64,000 nucleotides of DNA from Kiritimatiellia bacterium (GTDB taxonomy: Bacteria > Verrucomicrobiota > Kiritimatiellia > UBA8416 > JABMPJ01): contig JASLOA010000057.1 of NCBI GenBank assembly GCA_030745755.1, positions 1 to 64,000 of the forward strand, in the 5' to 3' direction. Under the pieces are notes generated by a model. It was given only the letters and a program-made list of their open reading frames with translations. It made no database searches and was not told where the DNA came from. Position numbers and translations under genes: made by a program. This document shows positions 62,312 through 64,000 of this stretch, in pieces. Numbering within the stretch: the first letter of the stretch is position 1; each line of letters starts with the position of its first letter.

Positions 62312-62926
62312 TCAGCGCCCCTCCTGTAACCCCCGCTTCAGCGCACGATGCCGCTTGGCAATCGGCTGCGCGGCAAACCGGTCGCGCAACGCCTTAATCG
62401 CATCCGTGTAGCGGCGCACATCATCCCGCGACACAGTGCGCGGCTTGCGTGCCGTTCCGTATAGCGTTGGCAGTATACCCGGCAGTTCGATCAGGTCTTC
62501 GATCTGGAGGGCGTGGTGAACCGGAGACATCACAAGATCAAGCGCATTCAGGACAATCAGCATCTTTGTACAGAGCTGTGTGGTGCACGTAATGGGACGG
62601 TGTTTCTTAAGCTGGCATCCCGTTTCACCCAATGCCGGACACGGACCATTGCCGGGCATACTGCGTCCCATATCTTGCCGCGGCAACTTCTCATACCAAT
62701 CGCGATCCGAACGCACTTGAATCGCATTCAAGGCTTCCCAGCTGTCATGCACCTGGTTGTCGATCATGCAGCAACACCAGGCGGCACGTCCCTTGCGCTG
62801 CCGCTGTTCGACTTCGTGCAGCGTCTTCACTGCACACCGGGAACACAGATCTTCAAACTGATCAAAAAGCGACCATAGCGCTTTCTCGATCTGGTTGAAC
62901 CACTTCAGATGCTGGCTGTTTGTCAT
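62312..62926 (-). CDS. Cysteine-cluster protein (YkgJ-like)
   Basis: 204 residues. CSRC near residue 28, CCC near 51, GPCPALGETGCQLKKHRPITC and CTTQLC in the centre give a group of about nine cysteines, the pattern of YkgJ/UPF0153-type putative zinc- or iron-sulfur-binding proteins. The C-terminal third is helical and basic. No operon partner. Function unknown. Confidence 0.75.
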   Translation of the reverse strand: MTNSQHLKWFNQIEKALWSLFDQFEDLCSRCAVKTLHEVEQRQRKGRAAWCCCMIDNQVHDSWEALNAIQVRSDRDWYEKLPRQDMGRSMPGNGPCPALGETGCQLKKHRPITCTTQLCTKMLIVLNALDLVMSPVHHALQIEDLIELPGILPTLYGTARKPRTVSRDDVRRYTDAIKALRDRFAAQPIAKRHRALKRGLQEGR

Positions 62927-63001
62927 GACCTGTCACGCTTACCGGAAGCGTTAGCTCGACCCCTTTGCTGCCCTGCAGGCAGGGATTGTCTCCCTCACCC
63001 A

Positions 63002-64000
63002 CTATATCCCCAGGTTCAACTCCGGCTCTCTATCCGTGAGCGTGTCGCCGAGCAGTTCCGCGCGCCAGCCGCGAAGCAGGGGGTGATCGGTGCTTTCCCC
63101 GGGTACGCCTCCCTGCAGTGCCATGGCCAGATCGCCTTTGCTGCATACAATCTGAGGGTCAATCTGGCGGCTCTGCGCGCGCGTAACAATCTGCTCAAGC
63201 GCAGTGTTGACCTGGCTCTGCCGCTTCTGATCTCGGCTGGGCCGGAACACGGGGGATGGCAGCATCTGCTCGGGCACGGCAAAACCGCGCTTGACGGCAT
63301 CCAGCAGATCCTTCTCATAGCGCTGGGCGGACCGCCCTTGCAGCTTCTTGCAGCGACACAGCGCGTCGCCATTCCGAGGAAGCTCAGCGGCGACCGACAC
63401 CAATTCAGCGTCCTCCATAAGCCATCGGCGCGGCCTGTCCGTGCTGCGCGCCCGTTCTTCACGCCAGGCGGCCAGCTCGCGAAGGACCGCCAGATTGCGT
63501 GGCCGCAACGAGGCCGCCGCGCGGATGCGCAGATAGGCTTCGTTGACCGGTCGCTCGTCATAGCGACCAGGGGCGTTCAGCGTGGCCAGCTCTTCGGTCA
63601 GCCACGCTTCGGTGCCGCCTGCGCGGACCCGTTGGCGGATGATCTCGGCGACTTCAGGCAGGTGGAGCACATCGTCGACTGCGTAGTCCAGATACTCCGG
63701 CCGCAATGGGCGTGCCATCCAGTTCACACGCGTATGTTCCTTGGGCAAGTGCACATCGAGCAGTTCCGAGACCAGGTTGGCGAGAGAGAGCACCGAGCTG
63801 AGACCGGCGAAACCGGCCGCCACGCGTGTATCGAACACACCCGTGGTCGATGCTCCCGTGGCCCGCTTCAAATGCATCAGATCCTGGGGAGCATCGTGAA
63901 GAATCTTGGTGATCCGGGAATCGCTCAGAATGTCTCCCAGTGGCGAGAGATCCGCGATGGCGATGGGATCGATCAGGTAGCTGACGCCGCTTGCGAGTCC
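63002..64000 (-). CDS. rnd: Ribonuclease D, C-terminal part
   Basis: 333 codons are visible; the frame is open at the window edge (GLASGVSYLIDPIAIADLSP...), so the N-terminus is missing. KILHDAPQDLMHLKRATG and DTRVAAGFAG belong to the DEDD exonuclease core (the HDAxxD motif), and the last Asp-containing motif is YLDYAVDDVLHL. An HRDC domain follows (RNLAVLRELAAWREERARST). RNase D trims tRNA 3' ends. Confidence 0.92.
   Translation of the reverse strand, partial: GLASGVSYLIDPIAIADLSPLGDILSDSRITKILHDAPQDLMHLKRATGASTTGVFDTRVAAGFAGLSSVLSLANLVSELLDVHLPKEHTRVNWMARPLRPEYLDYAVDDVLHLPEVAEIIRQRVRAGGTEAWLTEELATLNAPGRYDERPVNEAYLRIRAAASLRPRNLAVLRELAAWREERARSTDRPRRWLMEDAELVSVAAELPRNGDALCRCKKLQGRSAQRYEKDLLDAVKRGFAVPEQMLPSPVFRPSRDQKRQSQVNTALEQIVTRAQSRQIDPQIVCSKGDLAMALQGGVPGESTDHPLLRGWRAELLGDTLTDREPELNLGI

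Overview
The window is bacterial chromosome of moderately high G+C from a diderm organism: it has signal peptides, a lipoprotein-like signal, a CsgG-type protein and surface-glycan genes. The gene set (yceD-rpmF-plsX-fabHDG-acpP-fabF block, a GH172/DUF2961 enzyme, CDP-tyvelose-type epimerases, abundant palindromic intergenic repeats) fits the PVC/Verrucomicrobia-Kiritimatiellae-Lentisphaerae neighbourhood, but that placement is inference from gene content only. About 57 protein genes or gene remnants are annotated. No tRNA, rRNA, CRISPR array, integrase or transposase was seen.

Layout. 1-5.2 kb is the end of a surface-polysaccharide operon (flippase tail, two SDR epimerases, a GT2 and a membrane GT, several joined by ATGA overlaps). 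5.3-7.6 kb is a secreted GH172-like protein on the other strand. 7.8-12.3 kb is an accessory island, all on the minus strand: MNT/HEPN, DUF4258/DUF2283, and an operon of an AAA ATPase plus a split pRiA4b-ORF3-like protein. The island lies downstream of an AEC transporter gene, and two short copies of the 3' end of that transporter gene mark the borders between its modules. 13.5-22 kb is housekeeping: coaD, rsmD, then the lipid/ribosome block ending with acpP and fabF. 22.3-29 kb holds a CsgG-like protein, a winged-helix protein and the amino-sugar genes glmM, a left-handed beta-helix protein and glmS. 29-33.9 kb is a second glycan locus (two GT4s, a WcaF-like acetyltransferase, a flippase).

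34-41 kb carries a HAD phosphatase overlapping rlmN, a nitronate monooxygenase-like flavoprotein, thiI next to a cysteine desulfurase, a DUF697 membrane protein and slyX. 41-47 kb carries an FHA-GAF-histidine kinase, an SDR, a cyclophilin, a GNAT, a decayed patatin-like lipoprotein and an M14-like peptidase with altered active-site residues. 47-59.5 kb has glpK and a cardiolipin synthase (overlapping by 1 nt), a PilT-like protein without its Walker A lysine, a HEAT-repeat protein, a small exported lysozyme-like candidate with a tiny zinc-ribbon protein, hrpB, a HI0933-type flavoprotein and an ABC-F protein. 59.6-64 kb ends with a large exported protein of unknown family, a Cys-cluster protein and the C-terminal part of RNase D.

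The strongest unexplained signals are: (1) the AEC 3'-end copies that bracket the accessory modules; (2) two hairpin elements in the fab spacers with an identical 35-nt core but different, self-complementary outer arms; (3) a nested 29-bp perfect inverted repeat abutting glmM; (4) the palindrome over the fabF promoter; and (5) several genes whose key catalytic residues are replaced.
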